Source: Xanthobacter sp. NM-25
GTDB lineage: Bacteria; Pseudomonadota; Alphaproteobacteria; Rhizobiales; Xanthobacteraceae
Direction: 5' to 3'
NCBI RefSeq assembly: GCF_022138605.1
Contig: NZ_JACBFS010000003.1
Span: 248,001-312,000, forward strand
DNA length: 64,000 bases
A program made the translations under genes and the position numbers. Within the stretch, counting starts at the first letter, position 1; every line of letters begins with the position of its first letter. Positions 55,971-64,000 of this stretch are shown one piece after another. The notes under the pieces were generated by a model. The model was not told the origin of the DNA and ran no database searches. It saw only the letters and a program-made list of their open reading frames with translations.

Positions 55971-57410
55971 ATGCGGTCCCAATCCGGCGAGGATCTTTTG
56001 CGTTACGTCTCCACCCGCGGCGAAGCCCCGGCTCTCTCTTTTTCCGATGCGCTGCTGGCGGGTCTCGCCCGTGACGGCGGTCTTTATGTGCCGGAAACCT
56101 GGCCGACCCTTGCGCCGGAGGCCATCGCCGCCCTCGCCGGCAAGCCGTATCCCGCCGTCGCCAAGGCGGTGATCGCGCCGTTCGTGGGGGATGCGCTGCC
56201 GGAACGCGCCCTCGACCTGATGATCGCCGATGCCTATGCGGGCTTCCGCCACCCGGCGGTGACGCCGCTGGTGCAGGTGGGGCCGAACCGCTTCGTGCTG
56301 GAGCTGTTCCACGGCCCGACCCTGGCCTTCAAGGACGTGGCCATGCAGTTGCTGGCCCGGCTGATGGACCATGTGCTGAGCGCCCGTGGCGCCCGCGCCA
56401 CCATTGTCGGCGCCACCTCGGGCGATACCGGTTCGGCCGCCATTGAGGCGTTCCGCACCTCCGATGCGGTGGATGTGTTCATCCTCTATCCCCACGGCCG
56501 GGTGTCGGAGGTCCAGCGCCGGCAGATGACCACGGTGAACTCGCCCAACGTGCACGCCATCGCGGTGGAAGGCACGTTCGATGATTGCCAGAGCATGGTG
56601 AAGGCCATGTTCAACCACCACGCCTTCCGCGATCAGCTGGCTTTGGCCGGGGTCAATTCCATCAACTGGGCCCGCATCGTCGCCCAGGTGGTCTATTATT
56701 TCTATGCCGCCACGGCCCTCGGCGCGCCCTATCGCGAGGTGTCGTTCGTGGTGCCCACCGGCAATTTCGGCGACATCCTCGCCGGTTGGGTGGCGAAGAA
56801 GATGGGCCTGCCCATCCGCGATCTCGCCATTGCCACCAACGTCAACGACATCCTGGTGCGCACCCTGAATACCGGCCGCTACGAGGTGACGGGGGTGACG
56901 CCGTCCACCTCGCCGTCCATGGACATTCAGGTGTCGTCCAATTTCGAGCGCCTGCTGTTCGAGGCGGTGGACCGGGATGCCGGCGTCATCCGCCAGCTCA
57001 TGGGCTCGCTCGCTCAGTCGGGCAGCTTCACGTTGCCCAAGGAGGCGCTGGCCGCCATCGTCGCCGATTTCTCCGCCGCCCGCGCCGATGAGCCGGAGAC
57101 CGCCGCCACCATCGCCAGGTTCTACAAGGGCGCGGGCTATCTGGTGGATCCGCACACGGCGGTGGGTCTCACCGTGGCCGACAAGGTGGAGCATGCCGCC
57201 AAGGTGCCGCAGGTGGTGCTGGCCACCGCCCATGCGGCCAAGTTCCCCGATGCGGTGGCCGCCGCCACCGGTTTCCGGCCGCCGCTGCCGCCCCATATGA
57301 CGGACCTGATGAGCCGCCGGGAGAGCGTGACCGTGCTGCCCAATGATCTCGAGGCGGTGGAAGCCTTCATTCGCGGCCGGGCCCGCATCGCCGCCGGCGC
57401 GGCGGCGTGA
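55971..57410 (+). CDS. thrC: threonine synthase
   Basis: A 479-aa PLP enzyme converting phosphohomoserine to threonine. YVSTRGEAPALSFSDALLAGLARDGGLYVPE is the N-terminal hallmark. The PLP lysine is in LFHGPTLAFKDVAMQ, and GATSGDTGSAAIEAF binds the phosphate. VPTGNFGDILAGWVAKKMGLP and TNVNDILVRTLNTGRY follow. The stop is 12 bases from the M16 peptidase start; thrC, M16 peptidase and GNAT in this order are a frequent Rhizobiales arrangement. Confidence 0.97.
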   Translation: MRSQSGEDLLRYVSTRGEAPALSFSDALLAGLARDGGLYVPETWPTLAPEAIAALAGKPYPAVAKAVIAPFVGDALPERALDLMIADAYAGFRHPAVTPLVQVGPNRFVLELFHGPTLAFKDVAMQLLARLMDHVLSARGARATIVGATSGDTGSAAIEAFRTSDAVDVFILYPHGRVSEVQRRQMTTVNSPNVHAIAVEGTFDDCQSMVKAMFNHHAFRDQLALAGVNSINWARIVAQVVYYFYAATALGAPYREVSFVVPTGNFGDILAGWVAKKMGLPIRDLAIATNVNDILVRTLNTGRYEVTGVTPSTSPSMDIQVSSNFERLLFEAVDRDAGVIRQLMGSLAQSGSFTLPKEALAAIVADFSAARADEPETAATIARFYKGAGYLVDPHTAVGLTVADKVEHAAKVPQVVLATAHAAKFPDAVAAATGFRPPLPPHMTDLMSRRESVTVLPNDLEAVEAFIRGRARIAAGAAA

Positions 57411-57421
57411 AAGGAGACGGC

Positions 57422-58687
57422 ATGAGCGTCGACGTCTCCACCCTCGAGAACGGCATTCTCGTCGTTACTGATTCCATGGAGCACCTGGGCACCGCTTCCC
57501 TCGGCATCTGGGTGGGCGCCGGCGCCCGCGACGAACAGGATGACGAGCACGGCATCTCCCACCTCTTGGAGCACATGGCCTTCAAGGGCACGCGCCGCCG
57601 GTCGGCGCGGCGCATCGCCGAGGAGATCGAGCAGGTGGGCGGCGACATCAACGCCGCCACCTCGGTGGAACAGACCAGCTACAATGTGCGGGTGCTGGGC
57701 GAGGATGTGGGTCTCGGCCTCGACATCCTGTCCGACATCCTGACCGAGCCGGCTTTTGCCGCCGACGAGCTGGCGCGGGAAAAGAACGTCATCGTCCAGG
57801 AGATCGGCGCGGTGATGGACACCCCCGACGACCTGGTGTTCGACCTGTTCCAGGAGCAGGCCTTTCCCGGCCAGGCGGTGGGGCGCTCCATCCTCGGCAC
57901 GCCGGAGACGGTGCGCGGCTTCAGCCGCGACCAGCTCGGCGCCTATCTCGGCCGCACCTATCGCGGCCCCAAGATGGTGGTGGCCGCCGCCGGCGCGGTG
58001 CAGCATGAGCAGGTGGTGGAAGAGGCGCGCCGCCGGCTGGCGTCCATCGGCGCCAGCGACAAGCCGGAGCAGCCCGGCGCGCGCTACGCCGGAGGCCTTG
58101 GCCTCACCGCTCGCGACACCGAGCAGGTGCATGTGGTGATCGGCCTGGAAGGCTGTTCCTATCTCGACGCCGATTTCCACGCCTTGCAGGTGTTCACCAA
58201 TGTGCTGGGGGGCGGCATGTCGTCCCGCCTGTTCCAGGATGTGCGGGAGGAGCGCGGCCTGTGCTACTCCATCTATTCCTTCCACTGGAGCTATGCGGAC
58301 ACCGGCCTGTTCGGCATTTATGCGGGCACCGATGTGGGCGACGTGGGCGAATTGTCGGAAGCGGTCATCGAGCAGCTCCTGGCGGCGCAGGACAGCATCA
58401 CCGAGAGCGAGGTGGCCCGCGCCAAGGCGCAGATGAAGGTGGGCCTTCTGGCCGCGCTGGAGAGCTCGGGCGCGCGGGCCGACCAATTGGCGCGGCAGCT
58501 CCTGGGCTTCGGCCGCATCATCCCGGTGGACGAGATCGTCGCCAGAGTGGATGCGGTGGACGTTGCTGCGGTGCAGCGGGTGGCGCAAGATCTGGTGGCG
58601 CGCGGGCGTCCGACCCTGGCGGCGCTTGGCCCCAAGGCCGGGCTGGAGCCGGCGGCGCGTGCGGTGGAAGGGCTCGCCCGGCGGTGA
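57422..58687 (+). CDS. M16-family zinc peptidase
   Basis: A 421-aa peptidase with the inverted zinc motif HLLEH (HxxEH) at about residues 48-52 within GISHLLEHMAFKGT and the downstream Glu in the EIGAVMDTPDD region. The C-terminal half (LGGGMSSRLFQDVREERGLCYSIYSFH) is the second domain. It resembles mitochondrial processing peptidase beta-like bacterial proteins. ATG 57422 has AAGGAG upstream; the GTG at 57407 is an alternative. Location is probably cytoplasmic, since no signal peptide is seen. Confidence 0.93.
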   Translation: MSVDVSTLENGILVVTDSMEHLGTASLGIWVGAGARDEQDDEHGISHLLEHMAFKGTRRRSARRIAEEIEQVGGDINAATSVEQTSYNVRVLGEDVGLGLDILSDILTEPAFAADELAREKNVIVQEIGAVMDTPDDLVFDLFQEQAFPGQAVGRSILGTPETVRGFSRDQLGAYLGRTYRGPKMVVAAAGAVQHEQVVEEARRRLASIGASDKPEQPGARYAGGLGLTARDTEQVHVVIGLEGCSYLDADFHALQVFTNVLGGGMSSRLFQDVREERGLCYSIYSFHWSYADTGLFGIYAGTDVGDVGELSEAVIEQLLAAQDSITESEVARAKAQMKVGLLAALESSGARADQLARQLLGFGRIIPVDEIVARVDAVDVAAVQRVAQDLVARGRPTLAALGPKAGLEPAARAVEGLARR

Positions 58688-58777
58688 GTGGGCCCGCCAG
58701 AACGGCAGGGCCCGGCGCGGCACGAACGACGGATGGCGGTCGGTGGGCCGGCAAGACGAGGGTTGAACGAAACCATC

Positions 58778-59401
58778 ATGTGGCTGCTGAGCACGTTGTT
58801 CGCGCCGGATGTCCTGCCCAGCATCGAGGGCGACAGGGTGTATCTGCGGGTGCCGCAGACGGGGGACTTCCCCGCGTGGCGGGACCTGCGGGCGCAGAGC
58901 CGGGCCTTTCTCACCCCCTGGGAACCGTTATGGCCGTCCGATGACCTCAGCCGCGGCGCCTTCCGGCGGCGGCTGCGGCGCTACGCCCGTGACATGCTGG
59001 CGGACGAGGCCTATCCGCTGCTGGTGTTCCGGCAGGGCGACCACCAGCTGCTGGGCGGCCTCACCCTCTCCAACGTCCGTCGCGGGGTCTGCCAGGCGGC
59101 GAGCCTCGGCTATTGGATGGGTGCGCCTTATGCCGGGCAGGGCTATATGAAGGCCGCTGTCACGGCGCTTCTGCCCGTGGCCCATGAAGTGCTCCACCTG
59201 CACCGGGTGGAGGCGGCGTGCATGCCCAACAACCGCCCCTCCATCGCGCTGCTGGAGGGCTGCGGCTTCACGCGCGAAGGCTATTCGCGGGAATATCTGT
59301 GCATCAACGGGGTGTGGGAAGACCACCTGATGTTCGCCCGGCTGCGCCATGATGCCTTAAGGCCCGGCACCCGTCCGCGGGAGAGCTCCGCGGCCCAGTG
59401 A
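58778..59401 (+). CDS. GNAT N-acetyltransferase, RimJ/RimL-like
   Basis: A 207-aa acetyl-CoA transferase. VYLRVPQTGDFPAWRDLRAQSRAFLTPWEP at the N terminus and GYWMGAPYAGQGYMKAAVTALL (acetyl-CoA site) with NNRPSIALLEGCGFTREGYSREYLCING are RimJ features. Ribosomal-protein N-terminal acetylation is known for the family. ATG 58778 (MWLLSTLF) is the start used in relatives. Confidence 0.9.
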   Translation: MWLLSTLFAPDVLPSIEGDRVYLRVPQTGDFPAWRDLRAQSRAFLTPWEPLWPSDDLSRGAFRRRLRRYARDMLADEAYPLLVFRQGDHQLLGGLTLSNVRRGVCQAASLGYWMGAPYAGQGYMKAAVTALLPVAHEVLHLHRVEAACMPNNRPSIALLEGCGFTREGYSREYLCINGVWEDHLMFARLRHDALRPGTRPRESSAAQ

Positions 59402-59433
59402 GCGGCGGCTCGCCCGGCCAGAGATGGGTGATC

Positions 59434-61491
59434 TCAGTCGGCCGGTGTCGCGTGGGCCGCCGGGGTGGCGGCGGGGGGCGTGGCAGGTATTGCAGCAGGG
59501 GTTGCTGCAGGGGGTGCTGCAGGTGTCGCGACCGGAGCCGCTGCCGGGGCGGCGGCGGGCGCCACCAGCTTCTCGATGACCGACCGCACGGTGGTGATGG
59601 CGCTCTTGTGACCCTTGACCGCCTCCAGCAACGACTGGGCGGCGTCGGATCGCTCGATCAGGCTGGCGGGATCGGCGATGATGCGGGGTGAGACCCAGGG
59701 TCCCTGCATCACGAACGGCAGCGAAATATCCGGCAGGCTGCCCTTGGGCGGGGCTATCAGGGCGGCTTCGCCGGTCAGGTCCAGGGAGCGGGTGCCGACA
59801 TCCAGGGTGCCGCCCAGGGAGAGCCGCACCAACTTGCCGCTGAGCTTCATCTCATCGAGGGTGGCAAGGCCATATTGCAGGGTGGCGCGGGCCACCAGCC
59901 GGTCGAAGGCGGTGCGACCACCGCGCGGATCGCCACCGGAGAGCGGTCGGCGCTCGATGCGGCGCAGAACCTGGGCCACGTCGAATCCCACCAGATAACC
60001 GCCCTCGCTGGTGAGGCTGACCCGGCCGGCGAGGGTCTGGGCAATGTCCTGCGGGCTGCGGCCCTCGCCCTGGAGGTCGAACTGCAGGGTGCCGGTGCCC
60101 TCGAAATGATCGAGCCCGGCAAGGTCCGCGAGGGCCGGGGCGAGGGCGATGTCGGTGCAGTCGGCTTCCACATGCAGCGACAGGCCGGTGCCACTGGCGC
60201 GGTTGGCCCACAGGGGGGCCAGGGTCGCCGTGCCGCGCAGCATGCCGTTCCAGCCGTTGGTCTGTCCCAGCGCCAGCACCAGCCGCCCTTCGGACAGCAC
60301 CGCGCTGGCGGCCACCGTGGTGAACAGGGTGTCGCCGGCGGTGACCTGACCCGCCGACAGGCGCAGGTCGAGGTCGAAGGCGTTGAGCACCGAGAGGTCG
60401 ATGGGCTCCCGGCTCCATTCCAGGCCGTTGTCGCTGGTCAGGCGCAGGCGGCCATACGGATTGAGATTGAGCCGCTCGGCCGCGAACGTGCCCTGCAGCA
60501 TCGGCCGGGCGTCGGTGAGCTTCAGCAGCAGGCCGCCCTCGGCGCGGTTGCCGTCCAGGTCCAGCATCGCCTTGGTGAGGGAGAGCTGATTGTCGTCCAT
60601 CACCAAATGGGACGAGAGGCTGAACGCCTCGAAGCCGCGCGCGGTGGGGGCGGTGGCGCCGAGCCATTCGAGCAGGGCCCGCAGCGAATCCACGTCGGCC
60701 GAGATCGTGCCGTCGGCGCCGAAGCTGCTGCCGAAGCTGCTCTGCCCGCGAAAGCGCACAATGGCGCTGCGGGACGACAGGGCGATCCGCGTGGGGCTCT
60801 GGGTGCCGGCCAGGAAATCCTGGATATTGTCGACCGCGAGGCTGGCTTCCACCGCCTCGTCCCGCCAGTCGAAGGTGACGTCGAGGGCGACCCCGCGGCC
60901 ATTGCGCATGCGGTCGATGCTGCCGTCGATGCCGGACACCAGCTCCTGGGTGAGCCCGCTTTCCGAGCGCCAGACCACAGTGCCGTTCACCACCCGCAAT
61001 TCCGGCGCATCGGCGGCGGCGAGGAAGCCGGCCATGCCGAGCTGTGGTCGGACGGTCTCGCGGCGCAGCACCAGGGTGGGGCTGACCAGAGTGACGTCGG
61101 CGATCTCCACATGGCCGAGCAGCAGCGGCCACAGATTGATGCGGCTGACCACCGATTCCGCATCCAGGGCCTGGTCGCGGGGGAGGGAGAAGGTGACCTT
61201 GTGCAGGATGACGCGCGGCGAGGGCAGCAGCTGCAGCACCGGGTCGCCCGTGATGGTGACGCCCTGTGCGGTGGTGCCGGCCACGGCTTCGATGGCGGAA
61301 CGGCGCAGATCGGCGGCGGGCACCAGCAGGGGAAGCAGCGCCAGCGCCGTCAGCGCCACCCCTGCGGCGAGCCCGCAGCCGGCGGCGACGATCAGCGCGA
61401 GGCGACGTGTGGGTGCGCCAAGTTTCAACGTCAACTCTCGAATGGTCGGGCCATGGAAGGCTCCATCGCCGGTCTCCCCGCCGCGCGGCAC
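59434..61491 (-). CDS. AsmA family protein
   Basis: A 685-aa inner-membrane anchored periplasmic protein. One membrane segment lies at about residues 30-60 (LALIVAAGCGLAAGVALTALALLPLLV), then ITGDPVLQLLPSPRVILHKVTF typical of AsmA N-terminal parts, and LQFDLQGEGRSPQDIAQTLAGRVSLTSEGGYLVGFDVAQVL in the AsmA C-terminal core. The end is a Pro/Ala repeat tail of about 50 residues. AsmA-like proteins move or assemble envelope lipids/proteins; the exact role is inferred. It converges on the GNAT gene. Confidence 0.9.
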   Translation of the reverse strand: MPRGGETGDGAFHGPTIRELTLKLGAPTRRLALIVAAGCGLAAGVALTALALLPLLVPAADLRRSAIEAVAGTTAQGVTITGDPVLQLLPSPRVILHKVTFSLPRDQALDAESVVSRINLWPLLLGHVEIADVTLVSPTLVLRRETVRPQLGMAGFLAAADAPELRVVNGTVVWRSESGLTQELVSGIDGSIDRMRNGRGVALDVTFDWRDEAVEASLAVDNIQDFLAGTQSPTRIALSSRSAIVRFRGQSSFGSSFGADGTISADVDSLRALLEWLGATAPTARGFEAFSLSSHLVMDDNQLSLTKAMLDLDGNRAEGGLLLKLTDARPMLQGTFAAERLNLNPYGRLRLTSDNGLEWSREPIDLSVLNAFDLDLRLSAGQVTAGDTLFTTVAASAVLSEGRLVLALGQTNGWNGMLRGTATLAPLWANRASGTGLSLHVEADCTDIALAPALADLAGLDHFEGTGTLQFDLQGEGRSPQDIAQTLAGRVSLTSEGGYLVGFDVAQVLRRIERRPLSGGDPRGGRTAFDRLVARATLQYGLATLDEMKLSGKLVRLSLGGTLDVGTRSLDLTGEAALIAPPKGSLPDISLPFVMQGPWVSPRIIADPASLIERSDAAQSLLEAVKGHKSAITTVRSVIEKLVAPAAAPAAAPVATPAAPPAATPAAIPATPPAATPAAHATPAD

Positions 61492-61676
61492 GCCGATCCG
61501 CGTCAGCGCGCCCCGGGGACTGGTGGATCCGTCTCATGGAAGAGCGGAAGGGCGCCTCGCGATGGAGGGCGCCTCAGTTCGGGGGCAACATCGTTATATT
61601 CTGTGTCGCTTTCAAGGCTGGCGCGATTGCCTGCGGAGGTAACATATAGCTGTCACTAAACGCCTTGATCCCATAC

Positions 61677-61703
61677 GAAAAAGCCCGGCGCGAGGCCGGG
61701 CTT
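61677..61703 (-). terminator. rho-independent terminator of bfr
   Basis: On the minus strand AGCCCGGC-CTCGC-GCCGGGCT is followed by TTTT. It is 25 bases past the bfr stop. Confidence 0.9.
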
Positions 61704-61728
61704 TCGGATCTGTCGGTGGTGGAGAGGA

Positions 61729-62211
61729 TCAATCCTCGTCCATCTCGCCGATGTGGTGCTGCGCGTAGAGCTGCAGGCCGAGCTTGGCGACGAGGTCCAG
61801 CTGAGTCTCGAGGAAGTCGATATGGCCTTCCTCGTCGGCCATGAGCTCCTCGAAGAGGTCGCGGCTCGGATAGTCCTTCACCGACTGGCAGTAGGTGGCG
61901 CCTTCCTGGTAGAGGGCGCGGGCGTCCAGCTCGGCGGCGAGGTCCGCCTCCAGGATCTCCTTCACGTCCTGGCCGATCCGCAGCGGATCGAGCACCTGCA
62001 TGTTCGGGAAGCCGTCCAGGAACAGGATGCGGTCGGTGAACTTGTCGGCGTGGACCATCTCCTCGATGGATTCCGCGCGCCACTTCTTCGCCAGCGCCTT
62101 GTAGCCCCAATTGTCGAGCATGCGATAATGGAGCCAGTACTGATTGATGGCGGTCAGCTCCGAGCGAAGGCCTCTGTTGAGGTATTCGATAACCTTCGGA
62201 TCGCCTTTCAT
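61729..62211 (-). CDS. bfr: bacterioferritin
   Basis: A 160-aa subunit of the 24-mer heme-containing iron store. MKGDPKVIEYLNRGLRSELTAINQYWLHYRML opens the family and the ferroxidase glutamates are in ELTAINQY, ESIEEMVHADK and DEEGHIDFLE. The heme-ligand Met is in IEEMVHADKF (about residue 52). AGGAG precedes the ATG at 62211. An Irr-like box lies about 50 bases upstream. The ferredoxin-like gene bfd is upstream on the same strand. Confidence 0.97.
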   Translation of the reverse strand: MKGDPKVIEYLNRGLRSELTAINQYWLHYRMLDNWGYKALAKKWRAESIEEMVHADKFTDRILFLDGFPNMQVLDPLRIGQDVKEILEADLAAELDARALYQEGATYCQSVKDYPSRDLFEELMADEEGHIDFLETQLDLVAKLGLQLYAQHHIGEMDED

Positions 62212-62262
62212 GGTCTGCTCCTGACGCCTAAAACCGGCCATACCTTGTGAAGTCGAAATGGT

Positions 62263-62279
62263 TTTAGACAAATTCTAAG
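62263..62279. promoter_or_regulatory. Irr-type iron-control element (ICE box) of bfr
   Basis: TTTAGAC-AAA-TTCTAAG matches TTTAGAA-N3-TTCTAAA at 12 of 14 fixed positions. It is about 52 bases upstream of the bfr ATG, a fitting operator position. Confidence 0.75.
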
Positions 62280-62376
62280 TTGATTTCAACACCCGGAAAC
62301 CGCTCGGCCGACGCTATCGGTGCGCCGCCGGTTCACGATGGCGTTTGCGGTTCAGCGGTGTGACCCGTGCCGGCGG

Positions 62377-62613
62377 TTACTCCGCCGCGACCATGCCGGT
62401 CAAGGCCGCGACCGCGCAATCCTCCGCGCACCCGGCGCAGCTGCGGGCCTGAGCCTGATCCATGATGGCACGAATGGTGCGGGCACAACGCCCGCATTGG
62501 GGGGAGCAGCCCAGGCAGCGATAAACCTCGCCGGGCGTACGCATCCCATCCGACGCCGCAAGGGCATCGAGGACCTGACGGTCCGAAAAGACGTTGCAAG
62601 AACAAACGATCAT
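62377..62613 (-). CDS. bfd: bacterioferritin-associated [2Fe-2S] ferredoxin
   Basis: A 78-aa protein that gives electrons to bacterioferritin to release stored iron. MIVCSCNVFSDRQVLDALA and VYRCLGCSPQCGRCARTI hold four cysteines of the [2Fe-2S] Bfd fold. It has an extra CAGCAEDC pair near the C terminus. Same strand as bfr, with 165 bases between them, and its own Irr-like box lies about 110 bases upstream. Confidence 0.95.
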   Translation of the reverse strand: MIVCSCNVFSDRQVLDALAASDGMRTPGEVYRCLGCSPQCGRCARTIRAIMDQAQARSCAGCAEDCAVAALTGMVAAE

Positions 62614-62723
62614 GGCAATGCCCAGATCAGCTCAATTAGAAGTCATCCAAAAACGTGCTTCTCATTCTCATTTACGCAGACACGGGCCTTCGCCGTCAAC
62701 TGCGTAGAATTCCGAGCGCGTGA

Positions 62724-62740
62724 ATCAGAATTTTTCTAAA
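62724..62740. promoter_or_regulatory. Irr-type iron-control element (ICE box) of bfd
   Basis: ATCAGAA-TTT-TTCTAAA matches TTTAGAA-N3-TTCTAAA at 12 of 14 positions, with the 3' arm perfect. It lies about 110 bases before the bfd ATG and 70 bases from the stop of the convergent-side PAS gene, so it most likely serves bfd. Confidence 0.65.
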
Positions 62741-62811
62741 GAAGTGGCGGGCGACATGCGGGTTCCGGAGGTATTCGCGCGCCGCTCTGGGCGGCTGCGC
62801 GGGGCGTTCTC

Positions 62812-64000
62812 CTAACGGGGTAGGGTCAGGCGGGCGCACATGCCCCGCGGCCGGCCGCGCACGATCTCGAACCGGGCGCCGAGGGCATCGGCTTCCGCCA
62901 CCAGACGGGCCAGCCGGAGCGGCCGGCCGGCGCGGCTGAAGCGATCGGTGCCGGGGGAGAGGGTGAGGGGGCGCCGGGCGGCGGCATCGTCCACTTCGTC
63001 CACCGCATCGCCCGCATCGTTGATCTGCAGATACACCGGGCTGGTGCCGTCGGGATCCTCGCAGGTGAGGGAGATGATGATGGTGGAATCGGCCGGCGCG
63101 GCGCTCAGCGCCTCTTCCAGCATCAGCCGCACCAGCCGGGCCAGGCGTGGCGGGGCGGAGGTGATCTGTGGCACGTCGTCGATGTCGGTCCGCACCGTCA
63201 CATGCCGGCGCCGGGCCACCGGCCGCAGCTCGGCGAGGGCGGCGTGCACCAGGGCTGCGGGTGCGGTTGGCTCCAGCGGCGGCTCGCCCAGCGGGGTGGC
63301 GAGGGCGCTCAGATCGTCGAGGCTCTGCTGCACGGTCTCCATGGCCGCCCGCAGGTCCGGCGGCAGCAGGCTGTCGTCGGGCTGCCGCGCCGGATCGCGC
63401 AGGGTGGCGAAGGCCGGCGCCAGGCTTTCCGCCAATCGGCGCGCCACCAATTGCAGCGCCGCCTCGGGAGGCCGTGGGGCCACCTGCTGGTGCGCCGGTT
63501 CAGCGGGCGGGTCGGGGGAGGGCGCCACGGTGGGCGCCGTCTGCGCTGCGGCGTCGTTCGTCGCCGCCGCGGCGCGCTGCGGGGCCGTCACGGAGCTGCC
63601 GGCGGCATCGGCGGCGGGGGCGCTGGCGGGGGGCGCCGTGGGGCCGAACACCAGGCAGAATTCGGCGGGAACCTCGCTGATGCGGGCGAGACCGGCCAGG
63701 GCCTCCAATTCCTCACCATTGCGCGCCCGCAGGGTCAGCTGCAACGGGGCGATGGCGCCGTCGCCGTTGGCCGCGCCGGCCGTGGCGCCCTCCAGCCAGC
63801 CATAGGCGCCGGCGCGCTGGGCCGGCGCCACCAGCAGAATGAAGGAGTGGCCGGTGATGTCCTCGGCCGGAAAGCCGAACCGGGCCACCGTTGCCCGGTT
63901 GGCGAACAGGATGCGGCTGCCCGCGTCGATCAGCAGCAGCGGCCAGGGCACCAGATCGAGGGCGGCGCGGCGGCTGTCCTCGGGCGCGCGGGCGGGCGGA
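62812..64000 (-). CDS. PAS-domain protein with degenerate histidine-kinase-like C terminus, 5' end outside window
   Basis: The open frame continues past the window edge on its N-terminal side. About 395 residues are visible: a PAS domain (LLLIDAGSRILFANRATVARFGFPAEDITGHSFILLV), a 60-residue Ala/Pro-rich linker, a helical part and an ATPase-like part (LVRLMLEEALSAAPADSTIIISLTCEDPDG, YLQINDAGDAVDEVDD). The phospho-acceptor H-box is not evident and the ATP-binding motifs are weak. An internal GTG at 63951 is not a convincing start. It may be a sensor kinase or a pseudo-kinase. Confidence 0.75.
   Translation of the reverse strand, partial: PPARAPEDSRRAALDLVPWPLLLIDAGSRILFANRATVARFGFPAEDITGHSFILLVAPAQRAGAYGWLEGATAGAANGDGAIAPLQLTLRARNGEELEALAGLARISEVPAEFCLVFGPTAPPASAPAADAAGSSVTAPQRAAAATNDAAAQTAPTVAPSPDPPAEPAHQQVAPRPPEAALQLVARRLAESLAPAFATLRDPARQPDDSLLPPDLRAAMETVQQSLDDLSALATPLGEPPLEPTAPAALVHAALAELRPVARRRHVTVRTDIDDVPQITSAPPRLARLVRLMLEEALSAAPADSTIIISLTCEDPDGTSPVYLQINDAGDAVDEVDDAAARRPLTLSPGTDRFSRAGRPLRLARLVAEADALGARFEIVRGRPRGMCARLTLPR

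Noticed and set aside
55617..57296. 559-codon minus-strand frame over thrC
   Set aside because: Antisense shadow of thrC with repetitive His/Gly/Arg content.

Overview
The window is high-GC DNA from an alphaproteobacterium of the order Hyphomicrobiales (Rhizobiales), most likely Xanthobacteraceae (Xanthobacter/Azorhizobium/Ancylobacter-like). This rests on Irr-type iron boxes beside bfr and bfd, a groESL operon carrying both an RpoH-type promoter and a CIRCE element, a class I PHA synthase, DUF3775 and ChaB proteins, and a tRNA-Arg(CCU) gene split by a group I intron, as known from Agrobacterium. It looks like ordinary chromosome: no prophage, IS element, CRISPR array, rRNA or replication origin was seen. 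The clearest foreign segment is one lower-GC reverse-transcriptase gene at about 9.5-11.3 kb.

Layout. 1-9.3 kb: 5' part of a TonB-dependent receptor, a lipoprotein, groES-groEL, an ArsR/permease/thioredoxin-like operon with a perfect palindromic operator, a BetT-type BCCT transporter, and a lipoprotein of the L,D-transpeptidase family lacking two usual active-site residues. 9.3-11.6 kb: a defence-type (UG/Abi-like) reverse transcriptase with a nested hairpin just downstream. 11.6-17.3 kb: a TPP-riboswitch-controlled thiO-thiS-thiG-thiE operon, then an M48 metalloprotease coupled to an SNase-like exported protein. 17.5-19.4 kb: a DUF938 methyltransferase, a class A beta-lactamase and the intron-containing tRNA-Arg(CCU). 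19.5-23.1 kb: a tightly overlapping gpsA-HAD phosphatase-ggpS operon, read as a glucosylglycerol (compatible solute) pathway. 23.8-29.5 kb: hydrolases, ChaB, DUF3775, a flavin reductase, a 42-aa membrane peptide and an AI-2E permease. 29.5-37 kb: the YhaN/YhaO (SbcC/SbcD-like) DNA-repair pair, a 2OG-Fe(II) oxygenase, a TfoX-N protein and an esterase. 37-50 kb: DEAD-box helicase, MFS transporter, parE, argC, GntP permease, DUF1275 protein, recJ and a MgtC/DUF4010 protein. 49.4-53.5 kb: glpX-hom operon, an AlaC-type aminotransferase and a small lipoprotein. 53.9-61.5 kb: phaC, thrC, an M16 peptidase, a GNAT acetyltransferase and an AsmA protein. 61.7-64 kb: bfr and bfd, each with an Irr-like box, then a PAS protein running off the window.

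How the genes work together. Osmotic protection recurs: choline uptake (betT) and glucosylglycerol synthesis (GpsA makes glycerol-3-phosphate, GgpS glucosylates it, the HAD protein presumably dephosphorylates it), both behind unusually AT-rich leaders. hom and thrC cover two steps of threonine synthesis. bfr and bfd form an iron storage/release pair under likely joint Irr control. The thi genes form a complete thiazole module but no thiC is present here. The best candidates for new biology are the reverse-transcriptase locus with its hairpin, the tRNA group I intron, and the ggp cluster.
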